A DNA stretch of 64,000 bases from Polystyrenella longa (GTDB lineage: Bacteria; Planctomycetota; Planctomycetia; Planctomycetales; Planctomycetaceae). The stretch is from contig NZ_CP036281.1 of the NCBI RefSeq assembly GCF_007750395.1, positions 967,211 to 1,031,210 on the forward strand, in the 5' to 3' direction. Shown piece after piece: positions 9,654-18,518 of the stretch (position 1 is its first letter; each line of letters opens with the position of its first letter). Under the pieces are notes generated by a model. That model was not told the origin of the DNA. It searched no databases and saw only the letters and a program-made list of their open reading frames with translations. Position numbers and translations under genes: made by a program.

Positions 9654-9978
9654 GAACACTGGCCGGATTGGAAATGCCATCCTCCGTCAAGAGGTGGTAA
9701 AAGGTCAATCCATTAATTTCTCGTTGCTGCGAATTCGGTGGCGCCAATTGCACCGGGCCCTGGACAGGGGCTTGCACTGGGATCGCTCGAGAAGTGATTA
9801 ACTTCTCCAGCTCTGCCACGCGTGCTTCTAATTTCTGAACTCGTTTTTTCAAATCCTGTTCTTGCTGCTGCGGTGATTTATCTTGCCCCCAGGTCGGCAT
9901 CGCCACAGCGAGGCCCAGAAACATTGTTCCGATGACGACAGCACCAATAGCATTAGACCGGTTGGATGACAGAGCCAT
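9613..9978 (-). CDS. Small secreted protein with coiled coil
   Basis: The 121-aa product starts at the ATG at 9978, preceded by a GGAG-like site; an in-frame upstream start at 10062 would put 28 unlikely residues before the signal peptide. Residues 1-32 form a signal peptide ending near 'AMPTWGQ'. Residues 35-62 are a short coiled coil ('DLKKRVQKLEARVAELEKLI'), followed by a Pro/Gln-rich tail ('VQAPVQGPVQLAPP') and a polar C-terminus. No known domain is visible. It follows the two-TM protein gene at 10063-10287 on the same strand and may be in its operon. Confidence 0.55.
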   Translation of the reverse strand: MALSSNRSNAIGAVVIGTMFLGLAVAMPTWGQDKSPQQQEQDLKKRVQKLEARVAELEKLITSRAIPVQAPVQGPVQLAPPNSQQREINGLTFYHLLTEDGISNPASVPIQLAPVSPAENE

Positions 9979-10062
9979 GCGAGAATTCTCCAGAAGGAAA
10001 AAGTGCAGTTGAGATAGCACCAGTTTCGCATTGATCACAGAATAGATCAATAGAAATCCCAA

Positions 10063-10287
10063 TCACTCCTCTGCCTTCTCGTGCAGTCGCTGTTGTCGTT
10101 TCCAAGTCTTGAAGCAGACGATCAATACCACCCAGAACCCGAGTAACCCCCACAGCCAAGGGGCAACTTCGTCATTCCACCATTCAGAGAAGATTGCAGG
10201 AATCAGCAGAAAAATGCATAAAATGGGAACGCCATACAGAGCGGTGTGTTTGAGTTGTTTCCGGGAGGGTTCGGGAGTCGAGTTCAT
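10063..10287 (-). CDS. Two-helix membrane protein, unknown function
   Basis: The 74-aa product has two hydrophobic helices (about 18-36 and 45-63) separated by a Trp-rich turn 'SEWWNDEVAPWLWG', and a basic C-terminus 'KTWKRQQRLHEKAEE'. I chose ATG 10287, preceded at good spacing by GAGGAAG; the alternative start at 10311 lies inside the upstream metallophosphoesterase gene. It begins one base after the stop of that gene, so the two are probably translationally coupled. Family not recognised. Confidence 0.55.
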   Translation of the reverse strand: MNSTPEPSRKQLKHTALYGVPILCIFLLIPAIFSEWWNDEVAPWLWGLLGFWVVLIVCFKTWKRQQRLHEKAEE

Positions 10288-10288
10288 C

Positions 10289-11506
10289 TTATTCGCTTCC
10301 TCTCTGATCATTCACCGTTTGTGCACACAACATCAGCTTGGTCACTTCCGGTTTGCAGTGGAAGCGTAGGGGGTGTTGGCCCGAAACTCCTCGGGAGACA
10401 TGCATGACTGTCTTGCCGGAGGAAAAGGTGCCCGCCGCGTAACGCGTCCCTGTTTTAGATGGGGAATAGACGGGACCAATCAGCGGGATTCGGATTTGAC
10501 CACCATGATTGTGACCAGCGAGCACCAGGTCGGCGGAGTGCTTGACGCCCCACTGGTAATAATCGGGGGTGTGCGTCAGGAAAATACGGAGCGTTTTCGG
10601 ATCTCGTTTCTCTGTAGGCCAGTCGGGGTGCCCGTTCATCCAGGGGACTTCGCTTCCACCCAGTTCCACATCGCAATCTCGCCATTGAGTGATCAGCGTG
10701 TGACCACCGAGATCGATCCAACCGGCGTTTTGCATGGTGCTGCGGATCGTCTGCTCGTCGAGTTCATCGTCATGGTTGCCAAGAATGAAATAACGACCAA
10801 GGGGAGCGGATAGTTGGTTGAGTGTCGAGTCAAACCAGCTGAGGGCCTCCATCTGGTCGAGCAGGTCTCCCGTAAAAATGACGACGTCCGGGTTGAGCTC
10901 CTGCGATAGCCGGCAGACTTCTTCGAAGTATTCCTGTGCTACCGTACCGCACATGTGCGTGTCCGAGATGTGCAAGATTGAAAGTTGGTCGAGTTCTTGA
11001 GGAAGTTCAGGGATCAACAGTTTTTTAGTATTCAATTCAATCTGGAATTGCTCATTGAAGGGCAGCCAGGCGAGGCTCTGGTAGGGGCCGGCGCCAATTG
11101 GTTTTTGTCCCAGCTTTTTTGCGATGTCCTGCACAGTGGAATCAAGCTTGAGCAGTTTGGGGGTAAGACGTTCCAGATAATGCCGAGTGACGGAAAAGAC
11201 GAAACCGAGGAATCCTAAGGCACAGAGAGCGCAAAAGAGAATCCAGCCGGGTGACAGCGACCGCCAATGGTCGTTCCACAGAAGTTGCGGGCCGGTCAGC
11301 CCCAGCCCGTACAGCATCCACAGGGGCACCAGCGGAATGGCAACATCGTGCAGAATGCGGTAGCGTCGCAGGGTTTTATGCCCCAGCGGCAGGGCGTGCA
11401 GCCTGTTCATTAATGCGACCCACAACTGCGTGTGACCGATCACCAGGCAGGCGAGCCAGAAGAGATTTCCGTAATTCATGAACTGTCCCAGCGGGGAAGT
11501 AAACAC
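10289..11506 (-). CDS. Membrane-anchored metallophosphoesterase (YaeI-like)
   Basis: The 405-aa protein has several N-terminal membrane helices (about 1-140), then a calcineurin-like phosphoesterase domain: 'LHISDTHMCG' (metal ligands Asp, His), 'VIFTGDLLD' (Asp), 'FILGNHDDELD' (Asn, His), 'IFLTHTPDYY' (His) and 'LVLAGHNHGGQIRIP' (His pair). 'GHTHGGQ'-type motifs with this topology are typical of the YaeI/YkuE subfamily, thought to be membrane-bound phosphodiesterases. The substrate is not known. It heads an apparent three-gene unit with the two small proteins downstream. Confidence 0.85.
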   Translation of the reverse strand: MFTSPLGQFMNYGNLFWLACLVIGHTQLWVALMNRLHALPLGHKTLRRYRILHDVAIPLVPLWMLYGLGLTGPQLLWNDHWRSLSPGWILFCALCALGFLGFVFSVTRHYLERLTPKLLKLDSTVQDIAKKLGQKPIGAGPYQSLAWLPFNEQFQIELNTKKLLIPELPQELDQLSILHISDTHMCGTVAQEYFEEVCRLSQELNPDVVIFTGDLLDQMEALSWFDSTLNQLSAPLGRYFILGNHDDELDEQTIRSTMQNAGWIDLGGHTLITQWRDCDVELGGSEVPWMNGHPDWPTEKRDPKTLRIFLTHTPDYYQWGVKHSADLVLAGHNHGGQIRIPLIGPVYSPSKTGTRYAAGTFSSGKTVMHVSRGVSGQHPLRFHCKPEVTKLMLCAQTVNDQRGSE

Positions 11507-11682
11507 AAAGCGAGTTCCGTCCCTGTCATCGTAGTCAATCTGGAGAGGAAGGGGTACTGACCAGGGCCGTCACAACTCTTGAAATGAGGGCAACTTACTT
11601 GCTCTCAGAGCGAAGTGGTCTCAACAGAACAGCACAAATTGCCTAAACTGTGGGAGAATAGAAAGTCTCGAAGGGAATCGTT

Positions 11683-14600
11683 ATGACTTATCGACCGATC
11701 ATTTTGCTTGTTTGCTTGCTCACTCTGGGATGTTTTTGCGCAGGGACGACCTGCTCGACCAGTCGCGCAGACGAACCCGCGCTGCTGCCGCAGAACGAGG
11801 ATGCCCAACCGCTGACTCCGGGCGCCGCCGTCATTCCCATTCAGGAAGATGCCCATTTTCGGGATGTCTGTCTGATCGACGCCGAAGTCGGTTTCGCCGT
11901 AGGGGATCAGGGGGCGATCTGGAAAACAACAGACGGGGGAGAAAGCTGGAAGTGGCAACCGACTGGGTTCGCTTTCAGTTTGACCGACGTTTGTTTTCTC
12001 ACTCGCAAGGTGGGATGGATTGCTGCTCGCGGCGTTCATCCCTACGGTCAGGAAGGATGGGGTCTCATCCTGCATACGCGCGATGGTGGAGCTACCTGGA
12101 ACCGTCTACCCCAGAATCAACTTCCGCCGCTCAACTCGGTTCAATTCTTTGATCTGGAAAACGGTGTCGCCATTGGCGAAGCCTCTCCTCAATACCCCAG
12201 CGGTGTGATGGTCACCAGTGATGGTGGGCAAACATGGATTGCCCGTCCGGGTGAGTCGGACAAAAACTGGCTTGCTGGTCACTTTGCCAATATCCAGGAA
12301 GGAGTGGTAACCGGAGCACTCGGACAGATTGCCCAAGCCACACCCGACCAGTTCTCCCCCGTTACTTTCAGTCAATTCGACTTGCGTGCGCTGCGGGATG
12401 TTCATTATTCCCGGAGTGGAGCCTGTTGGATTGCCGGGGAAGGGGGCAGCCTTTTTTATTCAAAGAATCAGGGAACCAGCTGGTCAGAACCTCCCAGTAA
12501 ACTACCCGACCCCCTGGCGCTGATGCAGGATTTTCAATCCGTCACTCAAGCAGGTTCGCATGTCTGGGTTGCCGGTTCGCCCGGTTCAGTGATCTGGCAT
12601 TCGCCCGATGAAGGACAAACCTGGGAACCACAATACACGGGACAAACTGTCCCCATTGAAAAGATCACGTTCAACTCGGACTCACACGGATGCGCCGTCG
12701 GTGCCCTGGGCACCATTCTCCTGACACAGGATGGAGGACGAACCTGGCGCAATGTGAAAGGGGGCGACCGGCATGTGGCCCTGATGCAGGTTGCCATTGA
12801 TCGCGAGAATATCGACGTCCCACTTCTGGCCCAACAATCGGCGGAGCAGGGGTATCGTTCGTTCGTCTATCTGCCTGTTCGAGATGATGTTCCCCAATCA
12901 CATTATCGAGGTAGCGCTTCCGGACCCCTTCTTTCGAACTCCTCCGTGCTGGCCGTTCATGGTTCTCACTCCGTCACTGCCTGGCAGTTTCCATTAGTCA
13001 GTCCCGATCTGGAATATGACCGGATGGGATTGATTGAAGAACTGAACCGCTGGTCGGACGGTAACCTCGGTCCGGTGATGCTGGAGGCATTCGTCTGTCA
13101 ACTCCGGACATGGCGACCGGAAGTACTTGTCTTGCCGCAAGCGGATACCAAAAACGAAATCAACAAACTATTCCAGCAGGCCTTCCATGAAGCGATTGCC
13201 GCCGCAGCCGATCCGACACGTTTTCTCAAGCAGCAAGAACTCTTGGGATTGAAACCCTGGCAAGTCAAACGAGTCTTTTATCAGGCGGCCGATGGGCGAG
13301 TTGGCGATGTGGAAGTCGATCCGTATGATTTACTGGCTCGTAAATCTCAGACAATCATTGAGTTCGCGGCAAGTGGTTTACATCAGACCGGTCGGGGCAA
13401 TCTCGACTCGATTAGTCCTGTTCATTATCAATTCGTTCCGCCCACGGATCCTAATATTCGCCAGCCATCGAGTAGTTTCTTTGGCGGGATTGTCCTCGCT
13501 CCCGGTGGGGCTGCTCGGCGGCAACTTGAACCCTTGAATGAAGAAGCACTGGAGAAAGCGAAGAAGCTGGCTCAGCGACGCAAGCATCTGACGGCGATCA
13601 GTGAATATTCTCTCGATGAACAGGGGCATTCCGGACAAATGCTCTCGGAATTGCATCAGAGCTTGCGCGGATTCACCCCTCGTCAGGCATCCGAGCACCT
13701 GGCGCAGCTTGCCAGACAGTATCGTGAACAAGGTTACGCTGAACTGGAAGAGTTGGTCCTGGTCGAATTGATCAATCTTTATCCCCACGAATCGATCACA
13801 TCGCATGCGGTTACTCGGCTCTACCACATCTGGTCGAGCACGGAACTTGCCTGGATCCGTTCCCGAGAATCGGTGGTTCAGCAGGAAACAGGCCGATTAA
13901 ACCGTCAGGCCCAAGGGGACCTCATTCGACAGGCGGAAGCTCTTCGTGGACAGCGGAGCGCCGATGCTCCTCCACTTCTCTTGAAAGGGGAACAGGATCC
14001 ATTCGAACAGACTCAACGGGAAGGTGATTTCAAAGTCGGACCACAAAAGGACTGGCGAAACGCACGGGTGAAACTGTGGCGAACACAAGCGGTCCAACTG
14101 GCCGAATATTTTCAGACAGCCGACGAATACCAATTCCATACGCCTGCGATCCAATTTCCTCTGGCCGGTTTAATTCGAGAACTGGAGCCGGCCGATCGTC
14201 GGCAGTTCGCCTCGGCGGAAGCCAACGACCCCGTGGCACTCTTCCAACTGATTGGGGCTAACTCACGTCCCTCCGTTGCCAGTAAGAAAACCAAAACCCC
14301 ACCCCACCTGGATGGCCTGCTGTCCGATCCCTGCTGGGAAAAAGCGGGAGAAATCCGCCTCTCTTCAGAACGTTCCCAGCCAACCGGGACAGACAATCGA
14401 CCAATTCTGTTTCTCGCACACGACGACAAGTTCCTGTACGTCGCCGGTTCCTTCCCGAAACTCGACATACCTTACGCCGAGACGATAACAGCGGGCCGGC
14501 AACATGACGAAGCGGCGGCTGGGTTTGATCGGTTGCAGATGGTGATCGACCTCGATGCGGACTACCACAGCGCGTATGAATTCACATTTGATCAACGCGG

Positions 14601-14859
14601 CCAGATCAGTGAATCCTGTGTAGGTGATAGCCGTTGGGATCCGCAGCTTTATCTGGCCGTCGTGCAGGACGAAACACACTGGCGATTGGAAGGAGCTATT
14701 CCCATGGAAGAGCTTTGCCCCCACGCGCCCGAACCGGGCCAGCGCTGGGCCGTCTGTCTGCAACGCATTGTTCCTTCGGTTGCGGTGCAGGGCTGGGCAT
14801 TACCCACCGGGCAAGAGGTGACTCCCAGTTCCTTCGGAACAGTGATGTTTGAAGAGTAG
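11683..14859 (+). CDS. Large secreted Ycf48/BNR-propeller protein with C-terminal carbohydrate-binding-like domain
   Basis: The 1058-aa protein starts with a signal peptide ('ILLVCLLTLGCFCAGTTC'; a lipobox-like Cys is possible). Residues about 50-365 are a Ycf48/BNR-type propeller, with repeated blades such as 'TTDGGESWKW', 'TRDGGATWNRL', 'TSDGGQTWI', 'SPDEGQTWEP' and 'TQDGGRTWRN'. Residues about 365-560 resemble a PIG-L/LmbE deacetylase fold ('CQLRTWRPEVLVLP', 'LLGLKPWQVKRVFYQ') but lack the metal motifs. A helical region follows (about 600-830), and residues about 870-1058 resemble a family-9 carbohydrate-binding module ('HLDGLLSDPCWEKA', 'LFLAHDDKFLYVAG'). The protein is probably extracytoplasmic; its function is unknown. 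The PIG-L assignment is inference from pattern only. Confidence 0.75.
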   Translation: MTYRPIILLVCLLTLGCFCAGTTCSTSRADEPALLPQNEDAQPLTPGAAVIPIQEDAHFRDVCLIDAEVGFAVGDQGAIWKTTDGGESWKWQPTGFAFSLTDVCFLTRKVGWIAARGVHPYGQEGWGLILHTRDGGATWNRLPQNQLPPLNSVQFFDLENGVAIGEASPQYPSGVMVTSDGGQTWIARPGESDKNWLAGHFANIQEGVVTGALGQIAQATPDQFSPVTFSQFDLRALRDVHYSRSGACWIAGEGGSLFYSKNQGTSWSEPPSKLPDPLALMQDFQSVTQAGSHVWVAGSPGSVIWHSPDEGQTWEPQYTGQTVPIEKITFNSDSHGCAVGALGTILLTQDGGRTWRNVKGGDRHVALMQVAIDRENIDVPLLAQQSAEQGYRSFVYLPVRDDVPQSHYRGSASGPLLSNSSVLAVHGSHSVTAWQFPLVSPDLEYDRMGLIEELNRWSDGNLGPVMLEAFVCQLRTWRPEVLVLPQADTKNEINKLFQQAFHEAIAAAADPTRFLKQQELLGLKPWQVKRVFYQAADGRVGDVEVDPYDLLARKSQTIIEFAASGLHQTGRGNLDSISPVHYQFVPPTDPNIRQPSSSFFGGIVLAPGGAARRQLEPLNEEALEKAKKLAQRRKHLTAISEYSLDEQGHSGQMLSELHQSLRGFTPRQASEHLAQLARQYREQGYAELEELVLVELINLYPHESITSHAVTRLYHIWSSTELAWIRSRESVVQQETGRLNRQAQGDLIRQAEALRGQRSADAPPLLLKGEQDPFEQTQREGDFKVGPQKDWRNARVKLWRTQAVQLAEYFQTADEYQFHTPAIQFPLAGLIRELEPADRRQFASAEANDPVALFQLIGANSRPSVASKKTKTPPHLDGLLSDPCWEKAGEIRLSSERSQPTGTDNRPILFLAHDDKFLYVAGSFPKLDIPYAETITAGRQHDEAAAGFDRLQMVIDLDADYHSAYEFTFDQRGQISESCVGDSRWDPQLYLAVVQDETHWRLEGAIPMEELCPHAPEPGQRWAVCLQRIVPSVAVQGWALPTGQEVTPSSFGTVMFEE

Positions 14860-14928
14860 TGATGTCCGAGGAAATGGCCAATCGTCTGGACGCCAGTTAC
14901 GGTTCCAATTGAACGTACGTCGCAAACA

Positions 14929-14969
14929 AAAACAGCCTCTGGAAATGATTCACTTCCGGAGGCTGTTTT
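14929..14969. terminator. Bidirectional intrinsic terminator between convergent genes
   Basis: An inverted repeat pairs AAAACAGCCTCTGGAA (14929-14944) with TTCCGGAGGCTGTTTT (14954-14969), with one G-T type mismatch and a nine-base loop. There are A and T runs on both sides, so it can end transcription of the Ycf48-like gene (+) and of the IscA-type gene (-). Confidence 0.85.
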
Positions 14970-14990
14970 GTATTTGGTCGTCACAGGAAA

Positions 14991-15326
14991 CTAGCTGGAG
15001 AAGCTGCTTCCACATCCGCAAGAGCGGACGGCATTCGGGTTGTTGAAGACGAAACCGCGTTGGTGCAGTTCGTCTTTGAAATCAACGACGGTGCCATCAA
15101 GGTGCAGTGAGAATTGCTTGTTCACGGCAACGTTCACACCATGTTGTGCCGAGACTTCATCTGCGGCGGCGTCGGGATTTTCATCGAATCCGAAGGTGTA
15201 CTGCATTCCGCTACAGCCACCACCACTCACACCGATGCGAACACTGGTTGTTTCGGGCATTTGCTGTTCAGACATGACTCGCTTGATTTCAGAAGCAGCT
15301 TTTTCAGTAATGGTCACAGCAGTCAT
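14991..15326 (-). CDS. Iron-sulfur cluster assembly protein, IscA/ErpA/HesB family
   Basis: This A-type carrier accepts or delivers Fe-S clusters to apo-proteins in the cytoplasm. The 111-aa protein has the family core, with '[20 protein letters not shown]' (first Cys) and the C-terminal '[11 protein letters not shown]' (the two other cluster Cys). The start is ATG 15326, which has GAGGAG at 11-base spacing. The in-frame GTG at 15338 sits on top of that ribosome-binding site, so it is not used. It stands alone, with no other isc or suf gene in the window, so the choice between iscA and erpA is left open. Confidence 0.92.
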   Translation of the reverse strand: MTAVTITEKAASEIKRVMSEQQMPETTSVRIGVSGGGCSGMQYTFGFDENPDAAADEVSAQHGVNVAVNKQFSLHLDGTVVDFKDELHQRGFVFNNPNAVRSCGCGSSFSS

Positions 15327-15962
15327 AATGGATTTCACTCCTCGGTATACTTTTAAAAGTCACGTTCAAAGCGTAGTTGTTTACGATGGAACGCTTTGAA
15401 TACGGTAATCGCCGTAGAAAATGGGGGAACTTTATCTGGATGCCGATCTTTATATCGGTATCGAACCGACTCCTGCGTTATCTTGATGACAATTGGCTCA
15501 AGGCTAGCACGTTCAGGAGAGGTTCTCTCCCTGGGGAGTCGCTCAGATATTCCCTCAAGGACCAGAATTATAACCACAAACTGGGTGGGGAGGTAGGGGA
15601 AACCTGACCAGATTACCAATCTTCGGACTCAGAACTTACTAAATAAACTGGACGAAGTTATCGAGTTAATGTGTTGTCGGTTTCACTGTATTATAGGCCA
15701 AGCGTGGAGACGAGGTAATTCGCAGACCTCCTATCGCTTGAAAATGAGCTTCGAATTGTTACACTGGCCCTCTTCGAATCAATACGCGCCCTCGATATAG
15801 GGTGAGTTTTGTTCGTAAATCATTGTATGAATTCAACTTACAGATAATGCTCCATGGGGAGCACTACTGGTCCAGGCGGTCCTCCGACCGCGCCGAACGG
15901 TTCGACCCTGTGAAAAACGGGGCCAGAGAGATCGTTCGGACAACGTAGTAAAAGGAAAATTG
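15327..15962. other. Long divergent intergenic region with hairpins before rpsR
   Basis: These 636 bp separate the IscA-type gene (-) and rpsR (+). No convincing gene is present. Just upstream of rpsR are two perfect hairpins: TGCTCC/GGAGCA (15848-15863) and GCGGTC/GACCGC (15876-15891). They could be part of a ribosomal-protein leader, but I cannot match them to a known leader class. The ribosome-binding site AAAGGAAAA lies at 15951-15959. Confidence 0.45.
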
Positions 15963-16238
15963 ATGGCGATTAATCGTGCCGAAGTCCGCAAAATGCGGCG
16001 GAAACGAGCCAAGCTCAAGAAGAAGATGAAATGCCGGTTCTGTCCCAGTGGTGTCATTCCACGTCCCGTCTATGTGGACTACAAGGACCTCAAAACCTTG
16101 CGGACCCTGGTTGACCGCGAAGGCCGCATTCTGCCGCGTCGCCGTACCGGCACCAGCCCCGTCTACCAGCGAGCCGTCCGCAAAGCCGTCATGCGAGCCC
16201 GATTCATCGGTCTGCTCGCCTTCGTCTCGGACGAATAA
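15963..16238 (+). CDS. rpsR: 30S ribosomal protein S18
   Basis: S18 binds 16S rRNA in the platform of the small subunit, next to S6. The 91-aa protein has a very basic N-terminus, a 'CRFC' pair, and the conserved core '[20 protein letters not shown]' followed by '[19 protein letters not shown]'. The ATG at 15963 follows AAAGGAAAA closely; a TTG just before it (15960) is not needed. Unlike the common rpsF-ssb-rpsR-rplI operon, here it is a single gene ending in its own terminator. Confidence 0.95.
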   Translation: MAINRAEVRKMRRKRAKLKKKMKCRFCPSGVIPRPVYVDYKDLKTLRTLVDREGRILPRRRTGTSPVYQRAVRKAVMRARFIGLLAFVSDE

Positions 16239-16281
16239 ATCGCCGCAGCAAAACGAACCGCTGCAGATTGACCCACAAAGA

Positions 16282-16315
16282 AAACAGCCTCCGCTGGAAA
16301 CACCGGAGGCTGTTT
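16282..16315 (+). terminator. Intrinsic terminator of rpsR
   Basis: AAACAGCCTCCG (16282-16293) pairs perfectly with CGGAGGCTGTTT (16304-16315), followed by a run of T to 16320. A closely related copy lies at 21644-21677. Confidence 0.9.
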
Positions 16316-16462
16316 TTTTTATGCGCCGAATTTTTCTGTATAGTGACCGTGATTTGCACGTCACTTTGAATTAGAGCGTGAACTTGAAAGTCACTTGGGA
16401 TTGGGACGCGAACGGACTGAGAACGATTTTGTAGAAATTAAGGTGTCTATTGTGCGCGACAG

Positions 16463-17959
16463 TCAATCAGTGGTTGATCCCACTTGGTAGACATCATTAG
16501 TCTCCTGGTCCGGAAATACATTAACCATTCCATCTTCTGAGACGACCACGATCACACAATCTGGATGAGTGTTGATGTAACGCGTGACCGAATTGAACCT
16601 CGCTCCCCGGGACGGATCTTCGTTCGGTGCTAAGTTACCGTCGAGAATTAAACCTACCCCATGACAGACTCCTTGCGGGTCCACCATGATTGCTCCATCG
16701 ATTGACATTGCTCCGCAAAGGGCGTTCTCATCAAAATCAAAAGGACGAATTCCGAACATCCCCGCAATTCGCTCGCATTCGTTTGCCGCGTTTTTTGAGA
16801 TGACTACGACAGCCCCATGATGAGATTGGGCTGCAATTTTTACGATTTCGCAAAGGATATCTGAGTTAGATACGACTCCAAACTGCTTGGCGAGAGCAGA
16901 CCGAACAATATCCAATTTTACTGGAGGTTGAGGAAGGCCCGGGTTACCATATCGTACGTCCATGAGCGTCGTACCTAGATGTGACATCTGCCAATGGTGA
17001 TGTCCTTTAAATTCGACCGTGCAAATTTCCATTTTTGATGGATCGTATTTTGTCTTGTCGAACCTACCGAGTCCCCATGCATATCGCGAATCACACAAAA
17101 TCGACAAGCCACCGCTGCACATCTCAAGCATCTTTCGAACACGTCGGTGGTGATTGAGCAACATTGGGAGCTTATATTTGAGTACAGTATCGATCGCCGG
17201 GTGAGCGGGATCGGCAATAATCATCCCTCCCAATCCTTCCCGCTTCTCGTAGGGGAATGAGGCGATGATGTTGCATGCGTCGAACAACTTCAATGCGCCA
17301 CGATAATGGATGTCCAGGCCCGGTACGAGATTTCCGGAACGACTATGCATTCGCATAAAAAAATCACCAGCCACTCGAAGCGTTTGTTGAGAATCGAGCG
17401 GTTCGTAGCCTTTCTCTCTGCCAGGATTTCGCTTATCCAATTCCTCAGCGAACTGGTTAAGTACAGCCTCAATCACTCCGAACTGCAGCGATGGCCACCT
17501 ACCATGATTGGTGAATACGTCCATCGTGACTGTGGGATACTTCATGAGATCGGTCTCACTAAAGATGGCCACCAGCGCGACCACTTTACCATTCACCTCC
17601 ACCGTCGGCGAGACGGAGCTCAGCAGTCCCTGCCCATTAATCGCATGCTTGACCGCGTCTTGGATCTCTCCCCACCACTCCCCGCATTGCATGTCATAAG
17701 CCTGATAACCTCGGTACCATTCGACTTCTTCAAGATCATCGGATGGATGCAGTGGGAACTGCTGTGGATGCGAGAAGTGTTTTTCGATTTCAAAATTCGC
17801 AGCATATCCGTCTTCTGCCAACACGGACATGGAGCCGGCGTCTACTCCCACCAGAATGACGTGGCATTCGATTTTGCAGCTCAAAAGGTCGAGCACGTCC
17901 CTGAGATGCTTTTCGCAGGCTGCGAGAATTTGTTTTTCGAAGCGAAGAATCTGATGCAT
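16463..17959 (-). CDS. Diadenylate cyclase (DisA-N/DAC) domain protein with long N-terminal sensor region
   Basis: The C-terminal part (about 365-480) of this 498-aa protein matches the DAC domain that makes c-di-AMP from ATP. It has 'HHGAVVVISKNAANE', the DGA motif at residues 421-423 ('MSIDGAIMVDPQG'), 'GLILDG', 'SRGARFNSV' and 'CVIVVVSEDGMV'. In DisA/CdaA enzymes the second ATP motif reads RHR; here it is R454-F-N, so the first Arg is kept and the next two differ. The 360 residues before it match no fold I can name with certainty; the stretch 'VEFKGHHHWQMSHLGTTLM' is like the linker sheets of DAC proteins with sensor domains (DACNV/DACNH type). No membrane helix is seen, so it is probably cytosolic. 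The gene is isolated, with about 220 bp and 560 bp of non-coding DNA on its sides. Confidence 0.75.
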   Translation of the reverse strand: MHQILRFEKQILAACEKHLRDVLDLLSCKIECHVILVGVDAGSMSVLAEDGYAANFEIEKHFSHPQQFPLHPSDDLEEVEWYRGYQAYDMQCGEWWGEIQDAVKHAINGQGLLSSVSPTVEVNGKVVALVAIFSETDLMKYPTVTMDVFTNHGRWPSLQFGVIEAVLNQFAEELDKRNPGREKGYEPLDSQQTLRVAGDFFMRMHSRSGNLVPGLDIHYRGALKLFDACNIIASFPYEKREGLGGMIIADPAHPAIDTVLKYKLPMLLNHHRRVRKMLEMCSGGLSILCDSRYAWGLGRFDKTKYDPSKMEICTVEFKGHHHWQMSHLGTTLMDVRYGNPGLPQPPVKLDIVRSALAKQFGVVSNSDILCEIVKIAAQSHHGAVVVISKNAANECERIAGMFGIRPFDFDENALCGAMSIDGAIMVDPQGVCHGVGLILDGNLAPNEDPSRGARFNSVTRYINTHPDCVIVVVSEDGMVNVFPDQETNDVYQVGSTTD

Positions 17960-18518
17960 GAAGTGTCCAGGCCAAAGTGAGAACCGCGATTTTAATAATA
18001 AACTCTCAGACAGTGATCCTCTGACGAAAAATTAGCCATTTTGGCCCAATGGACTCACACAAGTGAATGGAGTAAAGAGTGTTGGTACTAACACGCCGAT
18101 ACATTTTAGGCTTTGTCCAACTCAAAGTCATTAATTGCCTTTTACCTAAGGTGAACTTGGTGCCGGAATTGGAACTCAATGTCATGCACTCTGGCAACTG
18201 TTGAAAAGCCGTACCACACTCTCACTGAGATCGCTGATCGCTGCTATTAAACAAAAAATGACTCGTCACGAGCTATCGAGACGAGCCGTTTAAGTTCTAC
18301 TTCGGGATGACAGTACAGGGGTTGATCTTTTCTTGGAATCAATTGGCGACTTAACAAGGGCGTTTGCCGTGAGCGTTCACACCCTTTAATAGCAACTCTT
18401 ATTTGACTGACGAGTGTCGTTTATGATTATAGAAACCTCACTTGCTCGACAGGGGTGTTCCTGTAGCGGTAGGAGTTGCGAGACGTTGAGTTTTGATTGG
18501 TACAAATTCCGCTAAGGG
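17960..18518. other. Intergenic region, 559 bp, no gene seen
   Basis: No coding potential was found on either strand. One hairpin, CTCGTC/GACGAG, lies near 18263-18286. It must hold the promoter of the DAC-domain gene (-) and any terminator of the 18519-20788 unit. Confidence 0.4.

Noticed and set aside
15864-16364. 166-codon minus-strand frame over rpsR
   Set aside because: It is antisense to a clear ribosomal protein gene and runs through its terminator. It resembles the frame at 21448-21714 only because the terminator region was copied.
18006-18197. 63-codon minus-strand frame between the DAC gene and the secreted pair
   Set aside because: It has no ribosome-binding site and no domain, and the sequence lacks coding character.
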